DNA of 64,000 bases from Kwoniella bestiolae CBS 10118 (taxonomy: Eukaryota; Basidiomycota; Tremellomycetes; Tremellales; Cryptococcaceae), in assembly GCF_000512585.2 (NCBI RefSeq), contig NC_089241.1:8264001-8328000 (forward strand), given 5' to 3'. Under the pieces are notes generated by a model. The model worked only from the letters and a program-made list of their open reading frames with translations, ran no database searches and was not told the origin of the DNA. Positions 34,464-46,936 of this stretch are shown here, piece by piece; within the stretch, counting starts at the first letter, position 1, and every line of letters starts with the position of its first letter. A program made the translations under genes and the position numbers.

Positions 34464-35555
34464 TGAATAAGAACAATGTCAAATCTCGGGTCTGTGGGGA
34501 AATCAAGATAAAAAATAGATCTCTTATTTGCTTGCTTAGTCTGCATATTGAACTTAAAGATAGGTCTAGAATAGAGCAGGATAGGGATAGACTGAAGACA
34601 GAAGAAGGGATAGAGTAGACCTTCGCATATACGGTGCCATTGTGGATGAACATCGCATTGAGGGATGGTGTCTATACATTTATACATTTATACAGTATTA
34701 TGTTTATTTTACATTTTACCATTACATTTATACATAACAAAAGACAAGACGATAGAGAGTAAGATATCAAGCATGTGTACAATTTACAGTCTGACTCTGA
34801 CAGCGGAGTTACTATGCGTGTTACTCATCGAAACCACATACAGTCATAGTATCAGCTTAACATCCATCATGAGATCTGTGAGATTGGTTCGTCGTTCGTG
34901 GCAATTGGCGATCAGAGCGTACTAAGCGCTTTTCTCACGATCTCGCACAAATACACACATCATCGGCCGGATGACCGATCTCGCCGAGTAACAAAGGGAG
35001 GCCTTTGGATGTAACGCAGTAGAAGTGGTCATAGCGACGAGATTCATACCCTCAAGGCCAAAGGGGAGTCAAGTCTCAAGGCAGGTAACGCTCTCCACGC
35101 TATTGACAGTCAAGGTGATGTATACGTGTATACTGGGACATACTCATTGATCATTGATCGTATCCAAGGTATTGGTGACTGGTATTGGTAATCTTCTGAT
35201 CGGGTGCCTGCTTCATGTGGTGTGTGGCATTGGGCATGTGATTCTAAAGGAACCTACAGTAGAGTACCTTGTCTTATCAACCATCAACAATATACAATCA
35301 GACGCATTGACCTTGTGTTAAAGGTGGATTGGTAACGGATCGCATCGTTATTCTCATGAGCTGCGTGTCCATTCCATGGTGTCAATTCCGTATCCGTCGG
35401 TATGGGTGCAACTACAAGTACGAGGTATATGTAGATATATAAGTGAGGGATCTCATCTCATCACTTTATCGTCTGTCCGACACTCGATCCTCAATCAAAT
35501 TTACACTTTGACTAAACCACACAAATTAACGACAAGCTATATCATACAAAACAAA
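34464..35555. other. intergenic, about 1.1 kb
   Basis: AT-rich sequence downstream of the SGNH gene (about 34640-34750 has TTTATACATT repeats), then the promoter of the glutathione transferase gene. Small frames are present but none has a coding look. No RNA gene is recognised. Confidence 0.45.
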
Positions 35556-37030
35556 ATGGTGTTCGTACTTTACGGGAATATCATGGCCACTGTGAGCTGC
35601 ACCTTTCTCTTCTTGTCAAACATCTGTCCCTTTGTCCAGATGCTACGTGATCATCCCAGCGGAGCTGATGGGATCACAAATCGTCTGATTCGACACAACA
35701 GCACACCAGACTAGTCTACATCTGCGCTCAGGAGATGGGTCTGGTCGGTACTCCTGGTAAGTCTAATTCCGTATATCATCCGTCAGGCCAGTCTTTCGTG
35801 GACTGAATTAATGCATTATTGATTGATATCATGGCCTAATTAGCATTCGAGCTCCGAAATGTCGATTGGAGCGAGATCCTCTACCCCAAGGATGGGTTCG
35901 ATTACGACAAAAGTCCATTCAAGAGGATCCCATGGTTTGAAGATACTGAGAATGGAGTGAGGTTGTTCGAGAGTAGAGCGATTGTTAAATGTGAGTGTGC
36001 GATGACCCTTGTGGATATCGTGCTATATACCATACCCTTTCATCTGATCTTGGCAGTTCTCTACTGTGCTGTATGACCTGCATACCTTCTTTTACCCCAC
36101 TTTACATATACTAACCCACGGCTGACGCCTGACACCTTTCTCCCGTAGATATGGCTATGAAGATCAATTCCCCCCCTATACCTCGGTACGACGACCCAGT
36201 GGACGTAGCCAATTTCGAAGTCGCCTGTAGTCTCGAATTAGGCGATTTCACAACTTACACCAAGATGTTGCTGTACGAGCTTGTCCATGGTTCAATGGCG
36301 TGAGTTTGGGTCCGAGCCCGAGTTCACTATACTACTACTACCAACATCATCAGATATCATTGTCTTCTCATCCATCCCTCTTTTTTCTGTTTCCTGTAAT
36401 ACGCCATAAGTATGATATCAGTAGATGACTTGCGCACCATCGCAGTCACCAGAAGCCCACCGACGAACATCTCGCGAAATCGTACAGAGAGACGTTGACT
36501 CGCAACTTCGAGGGGTACGAGCGAATCCTCAGTAAACAACGGTACCTCGCTGGCGATAAGTTGTCGGTGGTTGATTTGTTTCATATACCCAGTGCCCTTT
36601 GGTTGGCTATGGTGAGTTCACATCAAGTCTGACTTCGCGTACGGGTCTTTCCCCACCTGCCCTTACCCTTAACGCCACCTACATATATCTGCAGCAATGT
36701 ACAGAGATACTTGATACCAACGGTTGATACTGATAGACTGTACCACTAATACAGGTAGGCGGCATCCCCGCTCTAGGTGAAGGTACTCTCCCATTCACCA
36801 AATCAGACGGATCGGACGGAACACTCCCAATCCCCAAATCTGCCGACAGGACTTGGCCCCTCCCACAAACCGCAGATGGCACTCTGCCATTCCCTCATCT
36901 TAGGGAGTGGTGGAACAGCCTTATGGAGTTGGAGAGCGTTAGGAAGGTTAATGGACAGTTCATTGAGATTATGCAGAATATGAGAGGACCTCATCGAGCG
37001 GAGGGACATGGTGAAGAGGAAGCGAAATAG
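35556..37030 (+). CDS. Glutathione S-transferase
   Basis: Exons are 35556..35591, 35702..35756, 35844..35990, 36149..36299, 36446..36611 and 36755..37030, giving 276 residues. The N-terminal thioredoxin-like domain has LYGNIMATHTRLVYICAQE, with Ser/Thr-type residues at the glutathione-binding start. It continues with FKRIPWFED (cis-Pro loop) and LFESRAIVKYM (Ser of the gamma-glutamyl site). The helical domain contains YLAGDKLSVVDLFHIPSA, the conserved N-capping and Asp motif. Before the last helix (HLREWWNSLMELESVRKV) there is an unusual Gly/Thr/Leu/Pro-rich insert of about 40 residues with repeating TLPF/TLPI steps. It conjugates glutathione to electrophiles in the cytosol. Class theta/phi-like; substrate unknown. 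Confidence 0.92.
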
Positions 37031-37320
37031 AGGTACAGAGAAGTTCTGTACTTCTGCATAGTGGAGTAGCACCTGAAAGCGATGGGCCTCAGGTAATAAT
37101 GGGAAGTAGGCGAGAACAGAATGTTCCATAGAAATGAATGAATGAATGTGGATAGAATATTCATATATCAGATTGAAAAGATGAGATGAGATGCATCTTG
37201 TATTGTCCATACTGAAATTTATACAGCTGATTACACGATTCGCGCGTCGTGTGTTATCAAAGTTACTATAAAACCAAATTATCCCCAAAAAGAAAAAGTA
37301 CCACAGACCACCCAACGTCC
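37031..37320. terminator. convergent 3' flanks of transferase and type II membrane protein genes
   Basis: Only 290 bases separate the two convergent stop codons, so both transcript ends must lie here. AT-rich stretches at 37136-37220 fit polyadenylation regions. A short (GAAT)n run lies at about 37132-37148. Confidence 0.4.
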
Positions 37321-39752
37321 TTACTGCTCCCCTTCTCCTTCCACCTCCACCTTCACCTCGACCGTCTCCACGACCCGGCTCCTCTCTCTCCTCCCTTGTA
37401 TCCGTCTGCTCAACCCCTCCAGCAACTCCACCATCATCTCCGCATTAGCGCCATACAACCTCTGATGATACTCTTCCCAATCCTCATGAGACGAGCTCCC
37501 AATAGATTTAGTCGGAATATCATCATTTAGCTTCTTCATACCTAGGGGTAATTGCTTTTTCTGGCCAGTCTGAACATTATACGCGATCTTCCCAGGTAGG
37601 AGCGGTTTGGTATTGCTATCTCCGCCAATCAGGGAGGAATGATGGTGCGATTTGGGCTGGTTGGTATATGGGTCTATGCCTTTTCGTAATAACAGTATCG
37701 CCTCGATCTCTCTTAAGCCAGGTGCATGGAGGACGATAGAGGGGTCTCGGAGGAATTGGTATGCGTTGAGGAGGAGCTCGGAACCGAGGACTGGGACCTG
37801 TAGTTTACGATCATTCACATTAGCTTAATCATCTTCTATCTCGGAGCATGACGGGGGAATGATGTATGATGGGATGATGGCATGTTTCGTTGAGAGATCG
37901 ACTTACCCGACTGACTATACCAGCTGGAATGGCGGAACTCAACTTCTTCTCGAGGTACGTCCAACCCATAAACGCGGGGAGGACGAGATCCCTACCACAC
38001 GCACAACATACGAGATCAGCGATACTGTCACCTTCATCAACATTTGAAAAGCGGCGCCGCACTCACATGGAACCCAGTAACCTGTAAAAGCTAATATATT
38101 CCAGCCCCGAATGAATAAATACCATATCCCGCATTGAATCGGGGATATTCAGCTCAGCGGTAGGTGCCAAGGACCCGATGAAATGAAGAGTGACCGGTGG
38201 TCTTGCATCGTCATTTGCTGACATGTAGGTGGAGTTGGGCTCGGTAGATAAGGGTTGATATCCCCATGCGGCAGGATCGGCTAGAACATGCCAGATAGTT
38301 GACAAGTCAGCCATCTCCTCTCTACTTGTGCTTGACATTTGGACAAAGATTATGCGACTCGACACCCACTCACCCTCAATAGCAGCATGCAGATCACTCA
38401 GGATAGGATTATAAGTTCTTCTCCAAGGTTGGATGTTACCCAGGATGGCCAATCTCGAGGGCACACGTTCAGCACGTTTGGGGAAGAACTCTGAGACGCT
38501 GACGTCTTCGCTATCGGGTAACTTCGATGCGTCTACTGGGAAGATCTGTGCGATGGGGAGAATAGCGCATTAGCATCCGATCATTCCATGTTAGCTCAGG
38601 TGAACGACATTTGAGGAATGAGTGAATGAGCATTCCAACTCACAGGAACAAACTCCTCTACATCCACTTTGCCCCAATGCAACTGTTTCAAACTATGCGA
38701 CCACTTCAAAACCTCATTCTTCAAATACGTCTTAACGTGCTTGCTCAACGTCAAGTACGTCAACCTCTCCTCCTTAGCAGCGATCTCCCAAGAGTTTCGT
38801 TCTTTCTCGCTGAGGTTCTCAAGCTCATGTAACATGCAGACCACCTCCATGTTCTTGTTATTCTTCATGGCGTCGTATGCTGGGGTGTTTCTCGGCCAAT
38901 TCCAGAACTCGTGGTCGCATGATATATGGATGGTAACGTCGATTTCGTCGTTCGCTACGGCTTGCGCGAAGGTGCCGTCAGAGTAGTGCGTGGGTGGGGT
39001 GGTGTAGTTCATTCCTGAGGAGAGGACTTCGGCGTAGCCCCAGCGAAATTTGTCCCCTGCGAACATTTATTGAGCATTAGCCATTGAGTTGACTGACATG
39101 GGCAATATAAGGTGCGTTGAGAGGTAAGTGGTAAGAGAGTAAGGTAAACTCACGATATAAAGTAAAGTTCGCGCCGATATCTGTTAAAGTCTTGAGCACA
39201 GCTCCGACGACCTCTACAAGACATACAACCAAATCAATATCATTCTCTTTCAAGATCCATACCTGAGGGCACATCCGTATCTCATCTCAGACACAACATC
39301 TGCTCAAGTGTAAAATGTAGGAACACATCCGACTCACCCTCATGAAATCCAGCATGTTCCAGAACAGCAATCCTCAAATCCTTTATCGACCCCTCCTCTC
39401 CTTCCTCCTCCTCCTCTCCTTCAACCAGTCCATCAACATCTTCACCAGGTACCTCGCCCCTCTTGCTCCTTTGTCTCATAAGTGATTTCTTATTTGATTT
39501 CGACTTGATCAATTTCGGCAAGTCATATGCACTAGTCTCTACGAAGGTACCATGATCCCCTGCGGACCTCGTGCTGATCGGAGAGTCATATTGGGGGTAG
39601 AAGACCTCCTCTGCAGAGAGGTATGAAGAGAGGTTGGGTGCTCGGGAGGAAAGGTCGGAAGGGATGGATTTGTACAGGACGAAGATGGTTGAGAGGAGGA
39701 TGAAGGGGAGGGATCGGCGGGTGGGCATGAACCGCGAGCGGGGTCGGGACAT
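37321..39752 (-). CDS. Type II membrane protein, probable secretory-pathway enzyme, unrecognised family
   Basis: Seven exons (39752..39338, 39213..39154, 39056..38644, 38545..38374, 38280..38067, 37991..37907, 37797..37321) give 611 residues, with all phases closing. A basic start (MSRPRSRFMPTRR) and one hydrophobic helix (SLPFILLSTIFVLYKSI) give type II topology. An acidic stalk follows, then a globular region with alternating strands and helices (LRIAVLEHAGFHEEVVGAVL, DVTIHISCDHEFW, LAILGNIQPWRRTYNP, VTLHFIGSLAP). The pattern of Rossmann-like strands with a later ...GSELLLNAYQFL helix resembles GT-B glycosyltransferases, but I cannot name a family. The C-terminus is acidic and low-complexity. 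The location between SGNH and GT61 genes fits a glycan role (inference). Confidence 0.8.
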
Positions 39753-41925
39753 CTTGTTGTATGAGCCTTGTTACTGAAAGAAAGTGGTTGTGGTAGATGT
39801 TGTGCAGATACAACGCTGTTGTACCTGTTCGAAAGTAAAGTGAGATCCAGCTCAACTGGATTGGTGTGAAGAAGTGAAAAGGAATGTGGGCTCAGCACTG
39901 CTGATTAGTTGGTTGAGTGGGGTGGTTCGTATCAAACGAATTGAAGGGGTTAAGGAATGACTCTAGTAAGCTTGTATGCTAGTTGATAATGAGGAAGAAG
40001 AAAGAAAAAAGATCAAAGACTGCATTGCATGACCACACCCATACCCAACGAACCACTGTGCAAGAGCAAATTGGATAGAAGCAAGAAAAAGGAGCGCACA
40101 GATCTCTCTTCCCGCTCGACTCTTCGGAAGTATCAGCAAGCAATGGCGGAGCAGAGGAAGGAGCAAGAGTTAGAATTAGCCTCTTACATCAAGCATTCTC
40201 TTTCTCCCGTTATTCCTCGTATGCGATTCCGATGAAGCAAGGTAGAAAAGAAGATTTCGCTATCGCTGGTAGCGATCTGTCCGAAGATGGGAACTTGGAT
40301 GTGGGTATCTAGAATCATGGCTTGGTGGCGTTTGGTATCTTCTTCCAAAGGATCTCGTAGGGTCGATACTGATAATGTACCAGTAAAAGTAAGATGGAGT
40401 TGTCTAGTATGAGGAATGAGGCTTCCAAGAAAGAGACCAGCCATTCCGCATTGGGCAATCAGAGTATCACACGAAAAGATATCCTTATTTTACCCTGAAA
40501 CATATCTCAATCGACAGGCACGATACCAGAACAAGAACAGAATCCGCTTTTGCCGATTATAGTAGATGCACATGAGTCTGACTGATTTCAGCTCTGAGAT
40601 GAATGCATCAGACAAGGACCACGCTTGATTAGCATGGCGATGTCAGGCGACATCAAAGCTACAAGGATGAAAGACGCTCAAAGTGATTTCGCGTGGAACT
40701 CGCGTGTTTGTTGACAACGTCAAGAGTAGGTCTGTATTCGGGCTTGTCTGTATGTACTCTTCTAAAGATATATCTGTATGCTGGTCTGAGCATCCGTTTG
40801 AGGGGGTCAACCATATATTGAGAGCGCATCGAACAATTTGACGCACGGACACGTCAAACGGTAGTCACTGGTCATACTCATAGCATCATCGATTTGAAGT
40901 GATCCGGGAATGAAAGGACTGTATTGAACCGGAGTGTATATGAGATGATCCACCCATTCAATACATTCTGCCGTACACCATCGCTCTGACATTCAGTACA
41001 AGGGCAAATGACTCGAGTGAGATACTGAATACGAGTGCTAGTGAAAGCAAGTCGTCTTCTTTCGCGTGGTTGCACGCTGTAATATGTAACAAACAACACG
41101 AAAGGGAAAGGAGAGATCGTCGTGCCTGCTTTTACTAGTGCTAGTTAGTGATTAACCCACCACGTGGTGTTTGTTGTTGACGATTCATTTCTCGTTTCTC
41201 ATTCTCACACGATTGAATGGTTCTGTATTATTACGAGGAGGAATCAATCAATCAATCAATCAATTCAAGACAGATCACCGATCAACACAGATCATATAAT
41301 CAGCTCGACACTCTCACCTATCACCTGACCGTATCATTCATTGATTGGCGTTGTGGAATCAGCAGTCTGCACACTCCTTTGCCCACTTACATTCCTTTTC
41401 ATCAAAAGACGCCATCGTCAGAAACAGAGAAAATATCAACAGAGTCATTCATTACAGGATCATCAAGGGAGGGCAAAAGACGGGTTAAGGAGAGATCTGA
41501 CACAGGACCTGCTGTCAATTCGCTAAGAGGTGAGTCGCACTCAATCCCGCTCTACACATTCTAGTAGTACCATACCATCGTTTATTTCACCTCCTTCATA
41601 TATGTACACCTACTTGAAAGAGATCCCCTTCTATCCATCTTCCCAGCACCTATCACGCTTCTTAACGCCCTCTCCCGCCGGTCGGATCCAGCCCTCTGTA
41701 CTTTACTCACTCTAGTCATTCTTTACACACTTCACGCTCTTTTGAACTCCCGTACCACAACTATTACTCATCCTCCACAACCTCCTTTAACCCATTACAT
41801 AGATACCTGATCTATCACACACATTACCATCATTTCAAGACATCTCATACATCATATTGTCCTTGAATATCCTTCAAATTTGATACCCTTACCTTACTGA
41901 TCAGTCTACCACAATCCGCTACCAA
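39753..41925. other. intergenic, 2.2 kb divergent promoter region
   Basis: This lies between two divergent type II membrane-protein genes. I find no supported exon, although a frame of about 68 codons at 40029-40235 (plus) reads a Lys/Arg/Glu-rich stretch. An (AATC)n microsatellite occurs at 41242-41263. The last 400 bases are pyrimidine-rich leader for the GT61-type gene. Confidence 0.45.
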
Positions 41926-44177
41926 ATGATCAGCTTCACCTTCCCCAAATCATCCCCCTCAACACCCCTACCTCAGCACCAACACCGAGGACCCATCCGA
42001 CTCGGCTCGCCAGTCTCCTCAGCAGGAAGAAAGCGAAGAATCATGTCCATGCAATGCAATCGACTAACGGCATTCCTGCTACTGGGATTCGGTATAACCC
42101 TATTCCTTACTCATACGATCGTTCAGCAAACTACCGGTCAATCGTCCATTGAGGTGAGTGCAGGTTTACCAATCCCCTTTCAGTCACTTCACTTACTTGC
42201 TGCTAATTCATGACTTTCGGATGGACCATAGCACATAAGCAAGCTTAGTAAATTCCTGCCTTCCAAAACGGTCAACAGGTGGGCAGATCTGTATGTCGCA
42301 GAAGCGGATTTTCCTGAAACCACCTACATGACTGGAGTAGCGGGATTCAGTGGGTTCATCTGTCTTCCACCATGACCACCGTAATTCTGAATGGATGGAC
42401 CAAATATGCTGATATCTCCGAATGAATTCCAGACTACTTCCACAACCTCTACTTCGCCAACGGCACTTTCCTAATCGTCACCTCCGAGCCTTCGAGCCTA
42501 CCATCCTACGGGATCAACGGGATCCTATCGGGCTTACAAGACCCAACGGACAAATGGCACAACCACTGGGCAGCAGAGGAAGATCGAATCATGATTGTCT
42601 CACCGCAGGAGGCGAAAGAAAGGATGTTATTGGGTAAAGCTGCGATCAGGAAATCGGGGGTCAGTATGATGTTTGCGGATATACGGGAGGGAGGGCAGAG
42701 CTCGTTCTTGAATCATTATTATCATTTCATCGGGGAGATGTTCCTGGGGCTGTGGAGGGTCGTCACTGCTGCTGGGGAGATTGAACTGCCTTCGAGATTG
42801 ATTTACAAGGCTGATTCGCCAGATTGGGTACGTCGAGTCACTTTTGCCAATTTAGATTTCGTGATCCATGATGTTCCGGGGCGTTCGGGTAGCTGACGAG
42901 ATGAGCACTGTGGACATAGCGAGACCACGCTGGAATCACAACATGGTTCCAACAGGCTGTACTTCCCGAAGCTGAGATTGAAGAAGCTACAATCTACGAA
43001 GATAGGAGGAAGAGTGGCGTGACGTTCTTGTTCGACAAGATCGCTATTGCCGATGTGAGTAACTCAGCCATCGACTCGAGCGCCCTTATAGACCAGACAT
43101 GGATGTGGGCAGCTGACTCTATATCTGGGGCACATAGCGATGGGCAGCACACAGAGCAGGTCAAGAAGTGAAATACTGGAACAAAGCCAACGCGGACTTA
43201 CCTTCTCTTCCCGTACCGCTCACATGGATGGACCCATTGAGAGATCAAATCAAGAGGTTAGCTTTAGCTGAGGGATGCGATATGAAGAGGAAGAACCCTA
43301 AAGTTCCTATCGTTCTGTATATCAACCGGTACGTTTTGGCTCCTCATCATTCGTCGTCATGCCTTACTACATAGCTTCACTATTTGACTGAATGATACCA
43401 TTGATCGGAGCTGATTTCTTTATGATATTTCTTAGTCAACTCACCAGTAGAAGACTTCTTGACGAGGATGCTGAAGAGCTGATAGAGGAGATGGAGAAGC
43501 TGGCCGATGAGGGGGTCATTGAATTCTATAATGAGTTTATGGAGAAATTACCCCGAGTCGAACAGTTCTGTCTAGCTATGAAGAGTGATGTGAGTGGAAG
43601 ATTCGCCAGATCTCACCGTTCAGTCATTAGGGGATTTCTACAGTTGACTTGTTTTTGGCATGATGGTTTTCGCTGATACATCTCTTCGTCATATCTGACA
43701 GGTCATGTTCGCCGTTCACGGTAATGGACTATCCCATCAATTATGGATGAAACCCGAATCAGCGGTCATGGAGATCATGCCTGTAACAGGGTTTGCAAGG
43801 GACTATGCAATCTTGGGTGAAATGATGAACCATGAGTATTATGCTATTCATTATAATGAGACTTTCCCTGTTGAAAAGTGGGTACCAATAACCAACAACC
43901 TCCCCTTAATCAAGGGATCAAGCGTAAAGACAACCTTTTGCTGATATGTTGATTGCGAATACAGATGGAGGAAAGAGAATGGTTATGGTGTAGATCAAGG
44001 ACCCGATTTCCATTCACCTAGAATAACGGTGAGTTGGTAGACCCTTTTACCTCTCTTGATATGCTCATGCTGAAATTTGGTCGTAATCAGGTCGACGGTA
44101 AATTCATGGCTGGCATGGTTAGGAAATTAGTCTCAACAAGGATAAATGTGGTTGAACCTGCTTTACCTTGGAAATAA
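41926..44177 (+). CDS. GT61 (DUF563)-type glycosyltransferase, type II membrane protein
   Basis: Exons are 41926..42153, 42232..42349, 42433..42827, 42920..43054, 43138..43328, 43436..43589, 43702..43877, 43965..44028 and 44091..44177, giving 515 residues. A short cytosolic tail and one helix (LTAFLLLGFGITLFLTHTIV) anchor it in the Golgi. The lumenal region carries the GT61 marks: SSFLNHYYHFIGEMFLGLW and, near the C-terminus, FAVHGNGLSHQLWMKPESAV followed by MEI. This is the G-x-H-G-x-G-L block with a hydrophobic helix and Glu. GT61 enzymes add xylose, arabinose or N-acetylglucosamine to glycans. In capsule-forming relatives many such enzymes serve capsule or wall synthesis, but the sugar cannot be read here. 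The junction at 43877/43965 uses donor GTGGGT, chosen because it alone keeps the frame. Confidence 0.9.
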
Positions 44178-45052
44178 TGGATTCTCTTTCTTTCGGCTTG
44201 TTCTTGGGGTTACGGGAAACGACGTTGTCATAGATGATTTGATACGATCAGTATCTACTAGATAGGCTTGCTTACTACTTTTGAAGTTTTGATGGACGAT
44301 GTTATAGCTTATACGCTCGTACTGTACTGTGCTTTCATATATACATTGATGGTATTGTATGAATTTTTTTCGTTTGCATGTTTGATGATTTCCTTATCAA
44401 ATGACATTGAGCGGATATATTGCATTCGGGGGCTCGTATCGAGTTGTGAAATGGTATCAACATAGTATGATGCATCGACCGATCACATCAGGATCATCTC
44501 CCAGATCCATCTTCTTCCCTTCCCTGCTCAATTGATCAGGATCGTCGCGCGACCTCAACCGTCGCCATTGCAATAAATACATCAGTTCCATGATATATGG
44601 TGAGCGAAAGCCATCGGATTCGAGCTGATCAGCAAGTACCATTGGGTCCAACTATAATAAATGTCTATGTCTGCTTTTTCGCTTGACGACTTCCTTTGTC
44701 CTGCTTCTCATATTAAAGACTGAATCATTGTTGGGGTCAGTCTTCGATGTTACGGGGAGATCAGTCACCCTTATGTGTTTCTCACTTGAGCGGCTCGTCG
44801 TTATGATTGAGTTCGATCCGTGGTCAGTGGTCAGTGATTAGGAGATCACAGTCAGATCCTCAATGTCGACCATTCAATGTTGTTCCGGAAGGATGGCCCA
44901 GTAAAATACTTGAGATCCACATCGCAGACAACGTAGTAAGTGAAACAGACAAGACAAACAAAGAACCGTATGTATGTATCATGGTCGTGCATCCATCCCC
45001 TGAAATACGGAAAAAAACCCTATCCTATCTATTTAGCAAGATTGGGATAGGT
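44178..45052. other. convergent 3' flanks, about 0.9 kb
   Basis: AT-rich 3' region of the GT61-type gene and 3' flank of eL31. No supported gene, RNA or repeat. Confidence 0.45.
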
Positions 45053-45891
45053 TTACTCGTCACCCTCAACAACGACGGTTTGGAGGCCCTGATTGTATGA
45101 AGAAAGACAATCAGCATGACATTCAAGCGGATGAGAGACAGACGATGCGACCCATTCGAATATCATTGATGATTGATCAAAATAGTTGAACCCACCTTGA
45201 AGCTGGTAACTCCCTCAACGACAGAAGCAAGCACGTAAAGTTTCTCCTTGGCACCCTCATCGTCGTTTCTCTTTCTCTCGAGTCTCACTCTGATTCTCTT
45301 GGGTGGGGATCGGACACCTCGAGCCCAGACGGCTTGGTTGAGTCCAGGGGAGATTCGGACGTCGTTCACTCCCATTGATTTTTGGGCGAATTCAACGATC
45401 GACTTGATGGCTTTGGGGGCCTCTGTTATCGTTATCAAATAAAAAGTTAGTCTTGTTCTCGTATCGCCATAGAAGCATACGGGAAGGATGTATTGTTGAT
45501 GTCGTTGACCGTCACGTGAAGCACAAGCACGAACAAACCCCAACTCACTCTTCTTGAAAGACAAGTCGTGGACTCGCTTGTGGAGGTGGATCGTGTATTC
45601 ACGAGTTACAACATCGTGAAGGGCAGATCGAGGGGTTCGGGTCTGGATGAGAGTATAAGAGTTAGCGTTTATCCCATATAATATATGATCTACGTGTCTG
45701 GATATCCCATCCTGGTACTGAGAGAAATGGTTCGAAGAAGGGCTGCTTGTCCGATAGATATATGGGTTCAATGGTTCTAAGTCCTGACTTCTGTGCAGTG
45801 ATGTGGATGTTTTCTAGAATTGCTATGTCGTGATGTTGATTTGATGGGGATGGAGTGGTGTTGGCAAAGTCGAGAACGCAGAGCGCACCAT
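45053..45891 (-). CDS. RPL31: Large-subunit ribosomal protein eL31
   Basis: Exons are 45891..45889 (ATG only, tentative), 45642..45549, 45422..45196 and 45088..45053, giving 119 residues. The family sequence is clear: SALHDVVTREYTIHLHKRVH, KAPKAIKSIVEFAQKSMG, PGLNQAVWARGVRSPP, RIRVRLERKRND and the end GLQTVVVEGDE. It is a component of the 60S subunit near the exit tunnel. Exon 2 begins at a good acceptor (CATCCAG) with no in-frame ATG, so the start must lie upstream. An ATG directly followed by GTGCGC at 45891 would give M-TRTPRSALHD, and an intron right after the start codon is a common design in fungal ribosomal genes. The start exon is inferred; the rest is secure. Confidence 0.95.
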
Positions 45892-46936
45892 CGAGAATAA
45901 TAATGGTGCTTGCGGTTGTCGACGGTGTGGTCCCCATATGTCGATTATTCTTCCTTCATCCCTATCCAGCTTGTCCTCTCTCCCGTATCCAGCATATCCC
46001 TCTTGAACTCAGAACTCATATATCCAAACAGTCGATTCAAACCCTTTCCTTTACCCCTCCTCTCAGACTAGGTAACATTGAAGACACAACTAACCTTTCG
46101 TTCCTTGGTGGTGGGAGCCTATCAACAATAACAAAAGTCAGCAATGTGACCGCATATAATCCTGTTTTCCACCCAACACCAACACCAGCTCCTCTAGAGG
46201 CAGCCCCAGCACCTCTTGCTACGTCCCATACTATCCACTATCCTGAATCCACCTCGACTTTATCCAGATAATCCGATAGCACCTCATCCCCTGCTTCAAT
46301 CCCATCGTCCTCTCTATTCCAGCTCTTCCCTCTATTCTTCTCTCTGATCCTTCATCCACACCTGGTGCTAACGCTAACTCACCATTTTGACCTCTTTTTT
46401 ATTGGATGAGACTTGACGGTTAAGTATAAGTAACAAGGATGGATTTCGATGTTTTTAGTTAATCCTGCAGCGACCAGCAAACCCACGACCAACAGGCAGT
46501 AGCCAGAGACCAACAACCTACAACCTACAATCGGTGTACCATACAGCAATACAGCCATACAGGGTCACCATACAACCGAAAAGCCCAAAGAGAGCATAGT
46601 CTGAATGTGGCACTTGAAAAATCTGAAAGGGGTATCGGCGTTATAGCATCGCTCAGGGAGTCGCTTCTCTTATGTCCGATATGCGCGAGTACCTGATTTG
46701 TCATCTTCACCTTCAGTTTTGCATGTACTCGAGTACAGACTACTCCAGTATTAATCGCCCAATTGGGCAGTGACCAGTGCAGTTTAGCACAATGCATTGC
46801 CACAGTACATCATATGCATCGTCTGTCCCAGCATACATCGGCTCAAGTCATACACAACATGCATCCATCCCAACTAACACGTACATGTACAACAAACAAC
46901 ATCAACGTAAACTGCTTTATGATCATATGTATAGGA
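45892..46936. other. intergenic, about 1.05 kb: eL31 promoter and coiled-coil gene 3' flank
   Basis: A plus-strand frame covering 45855-46271 overlaps the eL31 5' region and reads Ser/Pro/Thr-rich sequence without a domain. I treat it as chance. No RNA gene or repeat is recognised. Confidence 0.4.

Noticed and set aside
45662..45937. A 91-codon minus-strand frame over the eL31 5' region
   Set aside because: It spans the inferred first intron, lacks any domain and has no coding-type composition. The eL31 model explains the region better.
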